DNA of 64,000 nucleotides from Paracentrotus lividus (GCA_940671915.1 CALNVZ010003433.1:13907084-13971083), one strand, 5' to 3'; numbered from the stretch's first letter, positions 36,376-48,940 are shown. Notes: generated by a model not told the origin, from the sequence alone. Translations and numbers: made by a program.

Positions 36376-37315
36376 AGCTGGGGGTTTCACAGAATAGTTA
36401 TTTCTCTCACTTCATCATTGTATCTTTTTCTATAGTTTATTCTTTTTATGTGTTCTCTGCTCTTTTCTCTTTCCCTTTCCCCTTCTCTTTCTCTTGCTCT
36501 CTCGTTTTCATTTCTTTATTTTGTCTCTCCTCCTATATTCCTACTAATGATATCTCTCCACTTTTGAGTTCTCTATTATTATTTAATATTCATGCGTATT
36601 TCATGTTGTAGACAAAGAAAAGCACCAGCCATGAGGGCGATTTGGGAAGGACATTTATCATGGAGTTCGTTTAGAGCTAGCTCTAGGTCTCACTAATGGC
36701 GTTGCCTTGGTAACCGCATTATGACATCCATGTAAAGTTGCTGTAATATACGTTAGCATGAAATATTAATACTAATGACTCGTTTTGAGATCAAAAAACA
36801 CTATCCTACTCCGTCTTTTTCTGTATATCATTTTCAATATTTAAGGACGAAAAATGTGGAAGGATATAATGTGGACAATGGATAATGGTACAGATTTAAA
36901 CTACAAGATCCCTGAAGATGGTTTGAAAACATTAATATCTAGGAGCAAAATATTGCAAATACTATAGTCCTGGATTTTAACATTTCATGTGAAAGAGTGT
37001 ATTTTTAGGGTGGTGGTTAACATTAAGAAGGTAAAATGCAAGACAAATCAATAATTTAATGGACTCATGTGTCGGCTGGTAAATTATTGATTTGTTATTG
37101 ACGCTGGTGATGATTTAGCGCGTTTTAAAATTGATATTATGTATGAAAAAACATTACAAAATAGAGGGTGTTCAAATTGAGGATATCAGGTAACATTAGA
37201 ATGTAAAATGGAGGCACCATACATCTTCTTGTAAATTATTTGGTTGATGTTGTTGGCGAGATCAATACCTAATAGTTACTGGAAAATTACCCCAAATTTT
37301 TTAATATCTAAAGTA

Positions 37316-38282
37316 CACTGTCCGTCATAAAGGTGGAATATTTCTTTGCCGCTATAGCGACATGATTTGCTCTGACTTTAATTTTCTTAAATATGTTTGT
37401 CCCTGCATTTTCTTTTCGGGACCCTGGCTATATCTTGGACGTTCTCCAACCCTTCACGTGCACCTTTTTCCAAAAAAAGTTTTGTTAACCCCCATTATGC
37501 CCATTTTTTTGGGCCCCCTTTTTGTTTTCCCGGCCGATTAAGCCCCCCTCAGTCCTACCCCAGGAAACGCGACTGAGGTGTATTGTTTTATATGTTCTTT
37601 AAGTTAAATCTGTATTTCTGGGGACAGACTTAGTTCTCTTGTCTAGGGGAGGGGTTGAAGTAAAAAACGAGATTGGTGAAAATTCGGAATATTTTATTTC
37701 CATCTTATGCTGAAAACAAAAGAAATGAAAAACAACCTTGAACCCTTAAATATCATCATTTCCCCTTAAATTTTGTTTAGCCTTGATGACGAGGCTGTAA
37801 ATAGTCATTATTGTATTTTTGTTTTGATTATGTTTGGTTGAGATTTTACAATACAATTTTGGGAAGATAGAAATTTCCATGGTTAAAAATGAATAAAATG
37901 ACTGTTGAACCCCAATCAAAATGAATTTTGACCCCTCCCCTAGACAAAAGAGTCGAGCATGTAACCATACATCTAGATTTAATTTAAAGAACAATAACAG
38001 ATTTCCACCTTAGACGTGTTTCCTTGGGGTAGGACTAAAGGGCCTTGGTGGTTAGCGTGAACAAAAAAGGGCCCCAAAAATAAGAAAAATGACGAAAATG
38101 GCCATCTTCTGGGGTGAAAAACTTTTTGTAAAGAAAATCCCTGGGAAGGGTTGAGGGAACGTCCAAGATATATCCAGGATCACAGAAAGTGAAAGCGTGA
38201 CAAACACATTCAAGAAATTGATAACGGAGCAACATAATGTCGCTTGAGCCAGAAAAAATTTCCACCTTTATGACGAACAGTG
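37316..38282. mobile_element. 967-bp foldback/TIR element, CACTGTCCGTCATAAAGGTG ends (copy 1)
   Basis: CACTGTCCGTCATAAAGGTG (37316) is inverted at 38282 with one mismatch. The inverted similarity continues inward for roughly 150-200 bases (TATATCTTGGACGTTC on both arms, then AACCCTTC). The left flank is TA; the right flank is TC, presumably a mutated TA. It is related to 49299-50027. Minus-strand frames such as one spanning 38035-38265 mirror the arms and are not proteins with known domains. Confidence 0.87.
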
Positions 38283-38807
38283 TCTATATGAAGTTAAATT
38301 ATTATTTTGTCTGGGACCGACGTTTAACGCTACCATATGAAAAATGTGACCGGGGTTCAAACCTACGTGATGTTTCATCAAGTCGTTCGCAAATTACGAA
38401 CGCCTTTACGAACATCTGGTAATCAGCTCTTGTGCTAAAATGATTGAGAATGTGATAGTATAGCACCCAAGAACATATTTATTACAGTCGTTCTAAAGTC
38501 ATTCGTAACTTTACAAACGATGTGGTGAAACACCAGCCGTCTGTAACTTGATGTAGAGAGCTCCCAACGAGCGTAACCCTCGACTAACACCCGTTCCCCG
38601 CAAACAGATAAAACTACTTCTGTATTTTGCATCATTTTAAAAACAAAATTTTTGTTGCTTTAATGAAATGGCCAGTGGTACCATATTCCAGTAATCACTT
38701 CTCAAAAAGTTTAAACTAAATATTTGACAGAAAGAAAAATAGAGTCGCCCTTGAGAGTACATTTTGTACTTAATTTGGGCCATCGGTGTGGCTTTTCATG
38801 AAAGACT
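38283..38807. other. No gene recognised; loose inverted repeat
   Basis: GTGATGTTTCATCAAGTCG followed by TTCGCAAATTACGAACGCC (38367-38405) is echoed in inverse by GTCATTCGTAACTTTACAAACGATGTGGTGAAACACCAGCCGTC-like sequence ending near 38542. This suggests a small decayed TIR element. Confidence 0.4.
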
Positions 38808-38930
38808 TGGCGGACGTTTTATCCGACAAACTGTTGTAAGCTACTGGAAATGCTTGCATCTGATTGGCTGAGAGAAAATTTGTCGGATAAAAATGTCCGA
38901 CAAGTCCTTTGATGAAATGCCCCCTGGACA
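38808..38930. mobile_element. Short palindromic MITE, CGGACGTTTTATCCGACAAA arms
   Basis: GGCGGACGTTTTATCCGACAAA on the left and TTTGTCGGATAAAAATGTCCGAC on the right form the arms. Between them lies GCTTGCATCTGATTGGCTGAG, also found inverted at 10117-10240. Confidence 0.75.
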
Positions 38931-39425
38931 CGATATGTCTCATCTTTGCCAATATTGATATGTCCCCGACAATGAATGAACGTGATTAGTCAAGATCGTC
39001 GACAAGATCACGTGGAGTTTGATGAGATATATATACATTCCTGTCAATATTTCATCGTATTCATGACGTCAGCAAATTTATCGCCGTAAAGTATTATCAA
39101 TAATTTTTTTCCCTCTCAACACAAAAACGAAATCAAGATAATATTTTTTTTTAGCAATGTGATAATAACCGAATTAATATTTAGCCGTGATACTTCGTAA
39201 AAGTAAATGTGTTGGTGTTTCATATCAAAAGCTAATGTTGAATCTAGAGTCTTCATACTAATAGCGTGCTTGCTCATTGTTCAGATGGTCCGTTAGTCCA
39301 TATATTAATTTTGATGCAAATACCACCGAAGATCATTTTCTGACATGAAAAGGCACCGGATTCGAAATTAAATAAAGTTATATGTGGCGTTGGAGAAAGG
39401 AGCCCTATATCTTTATTTTCGGATA

Positions 39426-40398
39426 GGGTACATGCATGCGTAATATGGGCCAGCAGTAATATGGGCCACCTGAAGCAAATCATGTCGTGACCGTCGACCG
39501 GTGACCGTGGACCGGTGAGCACCCTAATGTTATTCTTATGAACTGTATACGAAATATATCGTCGTGAGAGCATCTGATGCCGAAATTTCTCTGAGAAAAT
39601 TGCTGAAACCAACAAGGTAGGTAAACTTACCGCATAGGCTGATGTAAAATTTGATATTTCACAGAATGTGAGTGGTGAAAGAGTGTTTGAGGGGGTAACC
39701 TCAATTGTTTTTTACATTTAGTAAGCTTATAGTTTCATTTTGATCATACTAGCGTGTACAGGTCAATTTGTTTTAGTGAAGGGTGCAATGTGGCATTGAA
39801 TGCTTGCCTGACACAGCAACATTAGTGCATGTTATATGGGACATCCAAAATGGCGGAAATGATTCTGGTACTTAGTATGGGATGAGGCCATCAATCTCTT
39901 TGCTACGGATTTTTTGGGTATATTCACAGTATATAATTAATATAAATAACTTATTGTAGGCCTATATTGACTTGTATAATGAAAATAATATTTAAATAAT
40001 ATTAAAAAAAAGAAAATAATATACAAAATACATAACAATGAAATATATAGTCAAAGGATTTATTGAAGGTCTTAAAATTTCAAATTATATCTTAAAGTTA
40101 ATGATTTTCAACATGTTAAGCAAATTCCAGACATGGTAGAGTCATTGTAGTTTTTAAAACATACATTAAATACATGTGCCCAATTACCTGCACATGCAGG
40201 TAATATGGGCACTTTGATAATGACGTCAACATTTGAAATTGCAGACAGGGGGGTTGGTGATAATTGTTTTTCTTCACAATAAAAGTTAGAGCAGTAGTTA
40301 TTGATTCATATAAACAGAGATTAGACTGTGTGTCATTTCGTAATTTTATGCAAATTAGGCAAATGAGCTTAGGGGGCCCATATTACCTGCATGTACCC
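39426..40398. mobile_element. 973-bp TIR element, GGGTACATGCA ends, TA target duplication
   Basis: GGGTACATGCATGCGTAATATGGGCC on the left and its inverse GGCCCATATTACCTGCATGTACCC on the right are each bordered by TA (39424-39425 and 40399-40400). GTAATATGGGC(C/A) recurs internally at about 39452 and 40200. No transposase frame is present. Confidence 0.87.
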
Positions 40399-41382
40399 TA
40401 ATGCAAATTTAATGGAATTAATGGAATGTCTCTAATATCTCATCTTCCATAAACAACCATGTGCGTCACAGCTCAGTAAACTTAAACGCTTGACAAATGA
40501 TCCAAAAACATCATGCTGTTCATCTGAGCATCCCCGTAGACACCCCTAATTTACATAGATGCGATCCTTGTAGGGAGGATGCCGCCAGTTGCCATGAGCG
40601 CTTCATGGTGCGGTCGATGAAGTGACTGTGAAAGTGACGATGTCGAAGATGGGGTGAAGAAACATGATGGAAATGGTAATCATCGCTCACGGTGAGAAAA
40701 CAAGGTTGGGCTTGAAAGTCTTCTGTTTCTTTTTATCAAAATGTTTCCTGCGTTCACCTGCTCATGAAAACACCCCTCGATAGAATTTGGCTTTAATCGA
40801 TTGCTCAAGGTTAATAGAGAAAAGCATCATAATTCCCTCTGATCTTGAGACTGCAAAGTTTAATGAAAAAAAAGTTCTTTGTGAGCCTCATTTTTTCTAA
40901 ACTTCGGCAAAATCAAACGCATCAACGCCTGCATCATTAGTTTTTTTAATGAGACAATAATTTTGCTGGTACGTCATGAATTCACTCCTGACTGTATGCC
41001 GAATCAATTTTCTTATATTCGTTTAATTTTAATACAGGGCCTTTGCGATAAAGAAAGGCTTGGCTCCAATAATTTGAAACTTGAGATTAGTCACTGGCGT
41101 GCCATGTTTCTGGGAAATAAACATTGCCATCACACAAAGGAACATTTTCATATCTCCTCTAAAAAAGGGAAAATGTTTCGCACTTCATTTCTTAGATGAT
41201 TTCGTATTCCATTGAAACTGCCAGAGACACAGTGTCAACACCGACTATTTTGAGTAGGGTGAATTGTATCTTATTTGCAGTTTTATGAGAAAGTGTTGAA
41301 AGGTTAGCTCGCTTATTGTTGAAATATGAAGACATGCTGAATGAATGTCAGTTATCAAAGAAGGAACATTGATGTTCCTGTA

Positions 41383-41958
41383 AAGGAGAATGAAACCTAG
41401 ATTCAGTTGAATTGTATGAAACAAAAAAAATCAAAGAAACAGATTAAAGAAAGTTTGAGAACAATTGAATAAATAATAAGAAAGATGTGCATTGAATGTT
41501 GTGATCACTAACGCTATAGAGATCCTCACACTGGCAACAGGCCCAAGATATTGATGTCACACATGAACAACTCTCCCATATGACATACAAAAACATACCA
41601 ACAATTCTTCTTTTTGCTCATTCTTATGGTAGTACAGACTCTTCACACATGATTATGTTTTGTGAGCTTTGTATTACATGTCCTCCCATGAAAAAAATCT
41701 CAGATCTTTTAATGGAATTAATAAAAAAAGACAATTTGAGTGAAATATGTACAAAGTAATGGGGAAAGTGTTCATGTATGACATCACACATCTTGGGCCC
41801 GTTGCCAATATGAGGATCCCATACCAGTAGTGATCACAACATTCAAATGCTCATAACTTTCTTATTATTCATTCATTTTTTCTCAAATTTTCATAGATCA
41901 CCCTATTGATTTCCCTGTTTTGTACAATTTAATGAATTCTTAAGGTTTCCTTCCCCTT
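41383..41958. mobile_element. 576-bp foldback element with ~200-bp arms, TA flanks
   Basis: The left arm (AAGGAGAATGAAACC at 41383, then ATTGAATGTTGTGATCACTA, then GGCCCAAGAT) is inverted in the right arm (ATCTTGGGCCCGTTG, TAGTGATCACAACATTCAAA, GGTTTCCTTCCCCTT ending 41958). TA borders each end (41381-41382 and 41959-41960). The arms are diverged but co-linear over about 200 bases. Confidence 0.87.
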
Positions 41959-42266
41959 TAATATGAGACTCGATTTTTATCGGAACTCTCTTCCCTTTTG
42001 ACTTGACTTTAACTCGAGACTTGAGTTCTGTTGACTAAACCGGACACGGTTTAAACTTCAGTCTTTTTCAGAAAATATGTTCTAAAAAAAGTGCTTTTAC
42101 TCTACGATACCCATTATGATCCGCAACAACGTGTCTTTATTAGAATATATTTCATATGAACTGAACATAAATAGAAATTTAATATATAAAAATAGAATAT
42201 TAAGACACATTGTACAACTTCCATCGTAATATCTCTCGATACAAAACCCGTAGAATATCTTTTTAT

Positions 42267-43550
42267 CAGTGGCAGATCTACGGGGGGGGGGGGTTTTGGG
42301 GTTCAAACCCCCCCTTGGGATGCAAAAAAAAAAAAAAAAAAAAAAAAAAGGAGGAGAAAGGAGAAAGAAGGAAAGAGGGAGAGAAAGCAAAGAGGAGAGA
42401 AAGGAAGAAAAGAAAGGAAGAGAAGGCAGTGGTGGATCTACGGGGGGGGGGGGTTCACCCCCCCCCTTGGGCGGGCTGCTGCCTAGTAAAAAAATTATGT
42501 GCATGAGAAAATGCCATCATAATGTCCAGACTCACATATATGTCCCTAAAGAAGCATCCTGTCTCAGCACAGCATTGGACAATATCATATATGGTCACAC
42601 CCCCCTCCAGTGCTATCCTAATCATGTTCCTCATCTAGTCTAGTGGATGCAGCAATCTTAACTCATAGACGTTCACAGGATTACCGAGTAGTGCAGTAAA
42701 TCAATACCCCCCCAAAAAAAATCCGGGGACCATTTTTTTTTTTTTAATCTTATCTTTTTTTTTAACTTGTAATTTTATATTTTATTTATGTATATTTATT
42801 TATTATCATTATCATCATCATTATTATTATTTTTTCTTTTTTGGGGGGGAGGAGAGGAGGGTGGGCGAACAAATAGAAAGTACTAGAAAGTGCCTGTTTA
42901 TTAATTCCATATATCTTTTAAAACCCATATTTTCGGCTCGCGCTTCGCGTCGCGGATACTAAATTATAATGCACAAATAACTCAAATTTTGAGCTCAAAA
43001 TTTTTCGGCTCGCGCTTCGCGCTCGCCAGATACTTAATAGGGTCTACAATACACAATTATCTAAAAAAAATTAATTAATACTAGAAAGTGCCCCTTTATT
43101 TATTCCATATATCTTTTAAAACCCAATATTTTCGGCTCGCCGCTTCGCGCTCGCTGATACTAAATCATAATGCACAAATAACTTCAATTTTGAGCTCAAA
43201 ATTTTCAGCTCGCGCTTCGCGCTCGCAGATACTTTATAGGGTCTACAATACACAATTATCTTTTGAAAAAATTAATTAATACTAAAAAAGTGCCCCTTTA
43301 TTTATTCCATATATCTTTTATAACCCAAAATTTTCGGCTCGCGCTTCGCGCTTCGCTGCCTATCATAATGTACAAATTAACTCCAACTCTAAAATTGTTT
43401 AAATAATTCCTCGTTTTAGGTCAGTATAGGCCTATAAATCGGGGATTGTCTAAAACTCGCGCTCCGCGCTCGTTTGCTCGCCTCCGCTCGCAAGATTTTT
43501 TTTTTCATCCCCTCAACCCCCCCCTTGGAAAAAACCTAGATCCACCCCTG
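42267..43550. mobile_element. 1.28-kb CAGTGGCAGATCTACGG-ended element with internal array, TSD TTTAT
   Basis: CAGTGGCAGATCTACGG (42267) and CCTAGATCCACCCCTG (ending 43550) are inverted. TTTAT flanks both (42262-42266 and 43551-43555). A second left-end-like CAGTGGTGGATCTACGGGGG lies at 42427. The interior holds a poly-A and GA-rich stretch and the ~200-bp array at 42880-43500. This is the longest member of the 5-bp-duplication family. Confidence 0.87.
42880..43500. repeat. ~200-bp tandem array with GCTCGCGCTTCGCGCTCGC core
   Basis: TACTAGAAAGTGCC-type unit starts lie at 42880, 43079 and 43279. Each unit contains TTTCGGCTCGCGCTTCGCG followed by GATACTAAAT and TAATGCACAAATAAC. A second CGCGCTTCGCG core follows CAAAATTTT in the first two complete units. 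It lies inside the 42267-43550 element. Confidence 0.85.
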
Positions 43551-46500
43551 TTTATTTAAACACAGTTTTAATTAATCACGAAAGCACTGACTATGTCTCA
43601 CTAAAGCAATTTTTGAGAAAATATCATAATGCAGATTTTGGAATTACTACCACGGCACAACAATGAACCCTTTGGTTCGTTAAATCATCGACACCTCACA
43701 CAGCTTACACAAGTTATTGCTCTATTGGTTAACAGGTAGGGGCCTACACAACGTCATTATTGGATTGGTTGATTAACGTTATAACACCAATAGATCAATA
43801 GAAATGTGGTACTTAGGGTTCATGTCCATATCCACGTAAAATACCGTATCTAAATAGACGTCATGCCGCAAACAGTCGAAAAGCTTGGGTCGGGTAAGCC
43901 ATTATATGAAATTTCAATGATGGAAATTCATTTTCGATGATGTTTTATCATTGTCAGATCAAAAACCTTTTCAACAGCAAAACTGCAATATTGAGACAAG
44001 GGCAGTTGAACAAAGTGACGATCAGTTGCGAATTACAGTCATGACGTCACAAAGCTAACTCGACCTGCCACTGTCTGAAATATCATGCTTATTTTCATTT
44101 TACAAATCAATCAAAACTCGACCCCTCGATCACAATATGACATAATAGACAACTAGACATATTGAATGTTTTCGTCACTTTACAGTAGCAGTTTAGTCCA
44201 GTCGTAATGACCGGTATTCTCGAAGGGTACTTACTTTAGTCACCCTTCGATAATACCGGCCAATGTCTTTGAATAAAGAGCATTAAAGAACTAACTGGAT
44301 GAATTTATAAAGAATTACATTGGAATTAACTTAAACTCATGTTCCTCAAGTTATTTATTACAGATATAAAATTCTTATACTGAAAATTACGGTCGCAGTG
44401 AGTTATAATGATCATGAAGGCACTTTGATAATTGACTTAATTTTGATAGGGGCTTTCTTTTAATTTCACCAGCAGCCTTGCATTGTATAAATACATGTAC
44501 ATGTCTAAAGCACCACCTCGAAGCCTGAGCTACTGAAACTATTTCATTTCTTTACCCAGAATGTAATACATTTATTATATCGCACGCTTAATTGGATACG
44601 AATTCAAATATAATATGTAACGACATTCATATTATAAATATCACATTAAAAATATAAACCACCTACATGTAGAAGGCTAACGGCGGAAATGCGGAAAAGT
44701 TGTGTAAATCATTGCAGACCATCTTCGCAGTCAGTGCCCTAAGCTGATATTTTGATTGCATATTAATACATTAGTAGCTAAAAGCCATTTCCACATCACA
44801 TTACATATAAGTGGATTAAATGTATCACTATACGTTTATTATAAGTGCGACTTGAAAGAAGCCTTTAGGTGAATATTGAACGCTTCCGCTCCCACGCATT
44901 AATGGCGCAGTCACACGTAGGACACTAGGCCAACGCACAGCACGCACTGGGTGTGCGTTACTCATGCGTCGAGCGCGCTGGACCAACGCTGTGCATTCGT
45001 TTCGTATTCTAATATGTGTTTTCTATGTATACGCTCTGTGTGCGCGTTGTCGACAATGCGCTGGTCTTGGATGCGTACATGTGACTGCCGCATGGTGCGC
45101 ATGGACGACAGAGGCGACTATTCTTATGTTGCCAATCCTCATTGGTATTACGTGGGGTATATGTCCTGTGCCATGTTCTAATTGCAAATTTGAAAAAGAC
45201 CATCGTGATGGGTTTAGAGTGAGACTCATTATGAAGGAACTGTGTGCAACAAGGATCCGGATAGTTGCTATTGATTTATAGTTTCGTTATAACTGTGACG
45301 CAGGGCCTGGTTTTCATCCTTAGTCGTATATTTTCCTCTGCATCAGTTTTTTGTTTGTTTTTGTTTTAGGTTTTTAGTTTATACTCAAACTTGACAAAGA
45401 ACATAACTGTTTATTTAAAAATTACGATATATCACTTTCTTCTCATTACTCAATAATCTTGTTCCCTTCGGTTATTATTCAACTCTCAAAGAAGAGACAA
45501 ACGTTTTAAAACCAAAAATTTCTTCTCGTAATCCTATTATTTGTTCTCTTTCCGAGAATTGTTGACCATCTATAGGCCTTTAAGTTTTAAATTGTATCTT
45601 CATGAAATCTCACCAAACTGCCTTCTAAATTCTCACTGATGTATTGTAATCAGTGGGGATACGGAGAGGCACGTGCGCACGGGATCCAGATTTAATGGAG
45701 AAGTAATTATTTTTGCCCCAGGGATTTTCGTAACTGAATATTTCATCAGGATATATTCGTCAAGAAAGTATTTATTACTAATTGTTTGAAGGATATTTAT
45801 CAACGTTTATTCCAACTGTGCGAATAATATGAGCACCCCCCCCCCCCGAAAAGAAGTCTAAAGGCATATAATTGTATAAAAAAAAAAAAAAAAAAAAAAA
45901 AACGTAATTAATCACATATAAACCGATCATTTGCTTCTCATTCACAGATTAGTTTTTTTGACAATTGAGAATATTAGTTTAGAAGCGGATAATTTCCTGT
46001 ATTTCTGTGGGGCCTCTGGGAATGTCCTGGAAATGCCATGCACAGCTCTCATTTTAAGGATATTATCTTAAAGTGATACGACGATGATGTTTGCACCGTA
46101 GAGAACGATTTATTGGATTTGTTCAATCCATGTGCGTACGTATATGACTTCTAGTCTACAACAATTCGATGACTCTGCTGCGCGCAAGAGAGATTACAAA
46201 AAGAAGAAGTTTTTGACGCAATGTCCACGAAGGTATCCCTCTAAAAGGGCTGGTTACCATTTAATATCCTTATTGGTATTCACTGAACAACCCAGCGAAA
46301 GATGGCAAATAATGATGGGTATAGGCAACATGATGTAACTAAACGATAATTCGTTGCTATTCCTGACGGAGTTTCGGAGATGCAATAAATGGGTCAAGCA
46401 CTCCTGGATGTCTACTTCGGGGTACCCCAAGGAATGCCGGACTCCTTAAATGATCAGTTTAATTTTAGCATTCAATCAACCATCGCTAACATCATTTTTC

Positions 46501-46731
46501 ATCCAATCTAACGCCGTAGGTCGAACACTTTATGTAATTTTACTGACATAATACACTGTAGGTAATAAACAAACAAACAAAACAAAAACACGTCAAATTG
46601 CGTGAAATTGTGTAGGCCTATTTTAACAAACTCTCATTCTGTCAAAACAGGTGCAGACATGATTATATAAAAATTGTGACAGGCCGGCAGAAACCTATCA
46701 GAATTTATTCTTTTGGGGCTTTTTTCCTTTA
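43551..46731. other. No gene recognised apart from the small hairpin
   Basis: AT-rich with poly-C (45836-45847) and poly-A (45880-45902) runs. Overlapping frames at 44951-45281 on both strands coincide with a slightly GC-richer stretch but have no recognisable domain or splice structure. Confidence 0.5.
44208..44262. repeat. 55-bp hairpin, TGACCGGTATT...AATACCGGCCA
   Basis: TGACCGGTATTCTCGAAGGGT and ACCCTTCGATAATACCGGCCA pair with few mismatches around a 13-base loop. This could be a tiny MITE or a structured site. Confidence 0.7.
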
Positions 46732-47316
46732 AAGTCCCCGACAGGACCGAGAAATGAAATAGCCAAAAACGAAAGCTAATTTGCAACATAATACAATAAT
46801 TCCAAATTTAGGCGTTTTTATGGTACATCTAGAAAGTATTTAAATTGAAAAGATGATCGAACTGCAACCAGGCCACCCCTTCCATATACTCGAAAAATTA
46901 CCCCTAATTTAATGGCGTGGGTGATGACGTCAAAGGATGTTAATGGAATGTTACAGCAGTCCTGTGGCCAGGCATGATTGGGTTTCGCCTTTAGAAAACA
47001 CGTTTGATATCGCTATGTCCGGACAATAGACAGCCCGTGTTCTAGAATTCTATTGTTATGAAATGAAAGGGCAAATTCAATGCTTGCAATGTTGTAGCAT
47101 TCCGTTAACATCCTTTGACGTCATCACCCTCGCCATTATATTAGGGGTAATTTTTCGAGTATTTGGGAGGGATGGCCTGGTTGAGGTTCAGTCATTTTTT
47201 AAAACTGAATACTTTCTAGATGGACAATAAAAACGCCTAAATTTGGAATTGATGTATTATGTAGCATATTAGCTTTCGTTTTGGGCTATTTCATTTCTCG
47301 GTCCGGTGAGGGACTT
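46732..47316. mobile_element. 585-bp foldback element with ~225-bp arms, TA flanks
   Basis: The left arm starts AAGTCCCCGACAGGACCGAG and contains AAATGAAATAGCC, TTCCAAATTTAGGCGTTTTTA, AAAAATTACCCCTAAT and TGACGTCAAAGGATGTTAA. All appear inverted in the right arm, which ends CGGTGAGGGACTT. TA borders each end (46730-46731 and 47317-47318). Confidence 0.88.
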
Positions 47317-47399
47317 TAATCAGAGATTTTCACATTTCTAATGATTTTTTTTTTCTTTTTTTCTTGTTGCCAATATTCGTGGTTTTTAAGCGTTGGGTA

Positions 47400-48940
47400 C
47401 GATTTACAAAATTGTTATTATTAGTTTTTTTTTTTTTTTTTCTTTTTTTTTTTTCATTTTAAAACAGACAGAATATCGATCATTACTATATCGAACTTGT
47501 TAATGTAACTTTATATCGTTAACAAGAACTTTTTGAAACCAATGCGTGAATCAGTATCACTTCGGCCTTCAGCTCATTAGTGAAACAAAATGCACTCGGG
47601 GTAATTTATTATGTGTCGTACATAATATCCAGTATATTTTACTCTAGAGTATCCAATATTCATATAACATCATGCACTAATTCATATTAGTAACTAATTG
47701 TTCCACCTCGAGGGTAGTAGACAATGAAATAACATTACGGCCTGGGTTGAAAATTGCTCGATGCCAGAGGCATTTGAAATGTCCACTGTCTTCTAATATT
47801 AATGCGACTATGTCAAAGCGAAAGTTTAGTAAGCCTATTCGATTAGGTAAACCAGACATATGTCATAATTCGTTTACAAACAGTATTGTTGCCTCGAAAG
47901 AAGTTCATTTAAAGTATTGTTTAAAACGCAATAAAACTCGTCAGATGCATGTGTTTGAAAGTCGATAATTATGCTAATACAGGACTCAATATTATTCAAA
48001 TACCTAAAACATTATAAGATGCATGACAAAATTAATGATCACATAATCACAGAAGAAGAAGGAAATAAAAAGATATGTAGGTCTATATAGGCCTTATGTT
48101 TATCTTTTTGTGTTGATTTTGTTTGAATGCCCAGACGTAATAAAATACAATGATATTTATTAGACATAAGTGCATTACTTTTCAAAAATAAACCGTACGT
48201 GCTTTGAATATTGCACCCTTGATGACACGGCGCACACTAATAGCTTGTTTGTCGATCGTATGACCCAGCTGTGAGAAAATATTCGCAAGACTTGCATGAA
48301 ATGATACCCTTCTCCGATGCCGAATTCCCCATTCTCCCAAAAGCCAAGAATATTTATGTTAATTAGAGTGGCAATTCAGATAGGGGTACCCCTAAGGATC
48401 GCATCTTTTTCTATGGTAACCGCGCCACCTAATTCCTCCTCCTTCTCCCCCTCCTCTTTCTCCCGATGTTGCTCCTAGGAGTGTGACCACGGGAGGAAGC
48501 TACGGGCGGTGACGTGAATTTGGCTGCGTTTATACCCGACTGGGTGAAGCCAGAATCTGGCATTTCAAATGGTGCGCCGATATTTTGCTCAAACGACAAT
48601 AATAATTACTGCTTTTCTTTCCTAAGATGCAGGATTGAATCAGGCAGTTTAATCAGTTGAATTGTGTTGAGATGGACAATTATCGGGGCAACAGATTTGA
48701 TGGTGCACTGAAAAGATTTTGTCACCGAAAACGGTATCGTACATCGAAATAAAAATGTAATGACTTGAAAGGCCAACAATACATAAAATAAGATCCGTAA
48801 CTAATGGTGACGTCTTCGATGATTCAAATCATCGTCCAGTTAGTTCTTTAAAGCATAACATGACTGTGTAGACCTAACTGATAGAACTGCATGATTGGTT
48901 GAACTATATTGCGCTCAAACTTACCGACATGGAGTAGAAT
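47400..48940. other. No gene recognised
   Basis: Two poly-T stretches at about 47427-47458 are followed by AT-rich sequence with short frames only. No TIR pair or array was found. Confidence 0.5.

Noticed and set aside
42097-42643. Gly/Pro-rich and Lys-rich frames on both strands
   Set aside because: They translate poly-A, GA-rich and poly-G/C parts of the CAGTGG-ended element.
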